From Physocladia obscura (Eukaryota; Chytridiomycota; Chytridiomycetes; Chytridiales; Chytriomycetaceae): a stretch of DNA of 27,644 bases. The notes under the pieces were generated by a model that saw nothing but the letters and a program-made list of their open reading frames with translations, was not told where the DNA came from and made no database searches. Shown piece by piece: positions 27,451 through 27,644 of this stretch (within the stretch, counting starts at the first letter, position 1; each line of letters opens with the position of its first letter). Where the stretch lies: NCBI GenBank assembly GCA_027596945.1, contig JADGJH010000156.1, positions 1 through 27,644 on the forward strand. The letters are read 5' to 3'. The translations under genes were made by a program, and so were the position numbers.

Positions 27451-27644
27451 CTAAAGATTTTGGGCAGACAAATCGGTGGCTTTGGGCTTGGAGACCGATT
27501 CGGAACTGGCGGCAAAGAGCGGCTTGGCTTGAAGCGTGGCGTGCAGCGGCGGAGTTGGCGGGTTGCCTGCTGCCGGGGCGGCGAGAGGCGGCGTGCGGCC
27601 GCGGTAGCCGGACGGGTTGATGGGAATGGGGATGAACTCGACGG
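27451..27644 (-). CDS. RS-B: partial copy of the RS-A protein, runs off right edge
   Basis: The last 63 codons of the RS-A homologue, beginning inside VEFIPIPINPSGYRGRTPP and ending SVSKPKATDLSAQNL before TAG at 27453-27451. Compared with RS-A it lacks a 4-base CAGT repeat, so it reads past the RS-A stop for six more residues. The near-identical core around NPSGYRGRTPPLAAPAA and high GC match RS-A. The N-terminal RS tract should lie just right of the window. Confidence 0.7.
   Translation of the reverse strand, partial: VEFIPIPINPSGYRGRTPPLAAPAAGNPPTPPLHATLQAKPLFAASSESVSKPKATDLSAQNL

Larger units (their letters stand above)
25262..27644. repeat. Duplicated block, right copy (gene B, RS-B 3' half)
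   Basis: Counterpart of 13200-15541 in the same orientation and continuing to the window edge. Upstream anchors include TATTGTAATCA (25333 and 13269), GTGGTTGAG (25418 and 13347) and AATCAAAACGGCATACCGG (25601 and 13524). Confidence 0.85.

Noticed and set aside
1..27644. tRNA, rRNA, CRISPR arrays or prokaryotic operons
   Set aside because: None seen: no tRNA B-box/T-loop patterns in a plausible context, no regularly spaced repeats, and spliced eukaryotic genes throughout.
2770..27644. The two units as two haplotypes joined by an assembly error
   Set aside because: Divergence of A and B proteins and the complementary gene content are too large for alleles, and the GMP synthase junction reads through in one contig; still, long reads across 16500-16600 would settle it.

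Overview
The window is nuclear DNA of a eukaryote, most likely a zoosporic (chytrid-like) fungus. The evidence is small GT-AG introns of about 35-325 nt inside compact genes, A+T-rich intergenic DNA, Ser/Asn/Thr/Pro low-complexity proteins, and two genes typical of organisms with centrioles or flagella (a NEDD1-like WD40 protein and a PPIL6-type cyclophilin) beside housekeeping genes (SEC61 gamma, cofilin, the 5' end of GMP synthase). The species cannot be named from the sequence. All exon structures were assembled by eye from reading frames and splice signals.

Layout: 31-819 minus, NEDD1-like gene running off the left edge; 1137-1429 minus, SEC61 gamma; 1653-2663 plus, cofilin with a one-codon first exon; 2790-2918 plus, 42-residue Cys-rich protein (called MCW here); 3309-3457, decayed copy of MCW; 4246-5425 plus, PPIL6; 5581-8726 plus, ATGL/patatin-like protein without its catalytic residues but with PP1-docking motifs; about 9030-12690, CpG-starved repeat region with a transposon-gene relic and a ten-site heat-shock-element array; 13981-14901 plus (gene A) convergent with 15366-15794 minus (RS-A); 16218-16509 plus, truncated GMP synthase; 16594-16833 plus, MCW paralogue (MCY); about 17050-20980, second CpG-starved region; 21024-21330, decayed 3' end of the ATGL-like gene; 21342-23071 plus, unknown disordered protein with an RVxF-type motif; 23417-24175 plus (gene C); 24513-24679 minus, possible 42-residue Cys-rich protein; 26121-27080 plus (gene B) convergent with 27451 to the right edge minus (RS-B).

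The main point is that the two halves are collinear. MCW - ATGL-like 3' end - A/RS-A in the left unit matches MCY - ATGL-like 3' relic - B/RS-B in the right unit, about 12-14 kb apart. The simplest reading is one old tandem duplication of about 13 kb, joining the second codon block of GMP synthase (about 16510) to the DNA just upstream of MCW. The genes then sorted out reciprocally: the left unit kept PPIL6 and the full ATGL-like gene, the right unit kept the 21342 gene, gene C and the small Cys-rich gene, and CpG-depleted DNA sits where the missing partners would be. The model predicts an intact GMP synthase gene just right of the window. At the junction the GMP synthase fragment is in frame with MCY, so a chimeric protein is possible.

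Three proteins (A, B, C) define a family I do not recognise, with two short conserved blocks in otherwise disordered sequence. The convergent RS genes carry a similar short motif.
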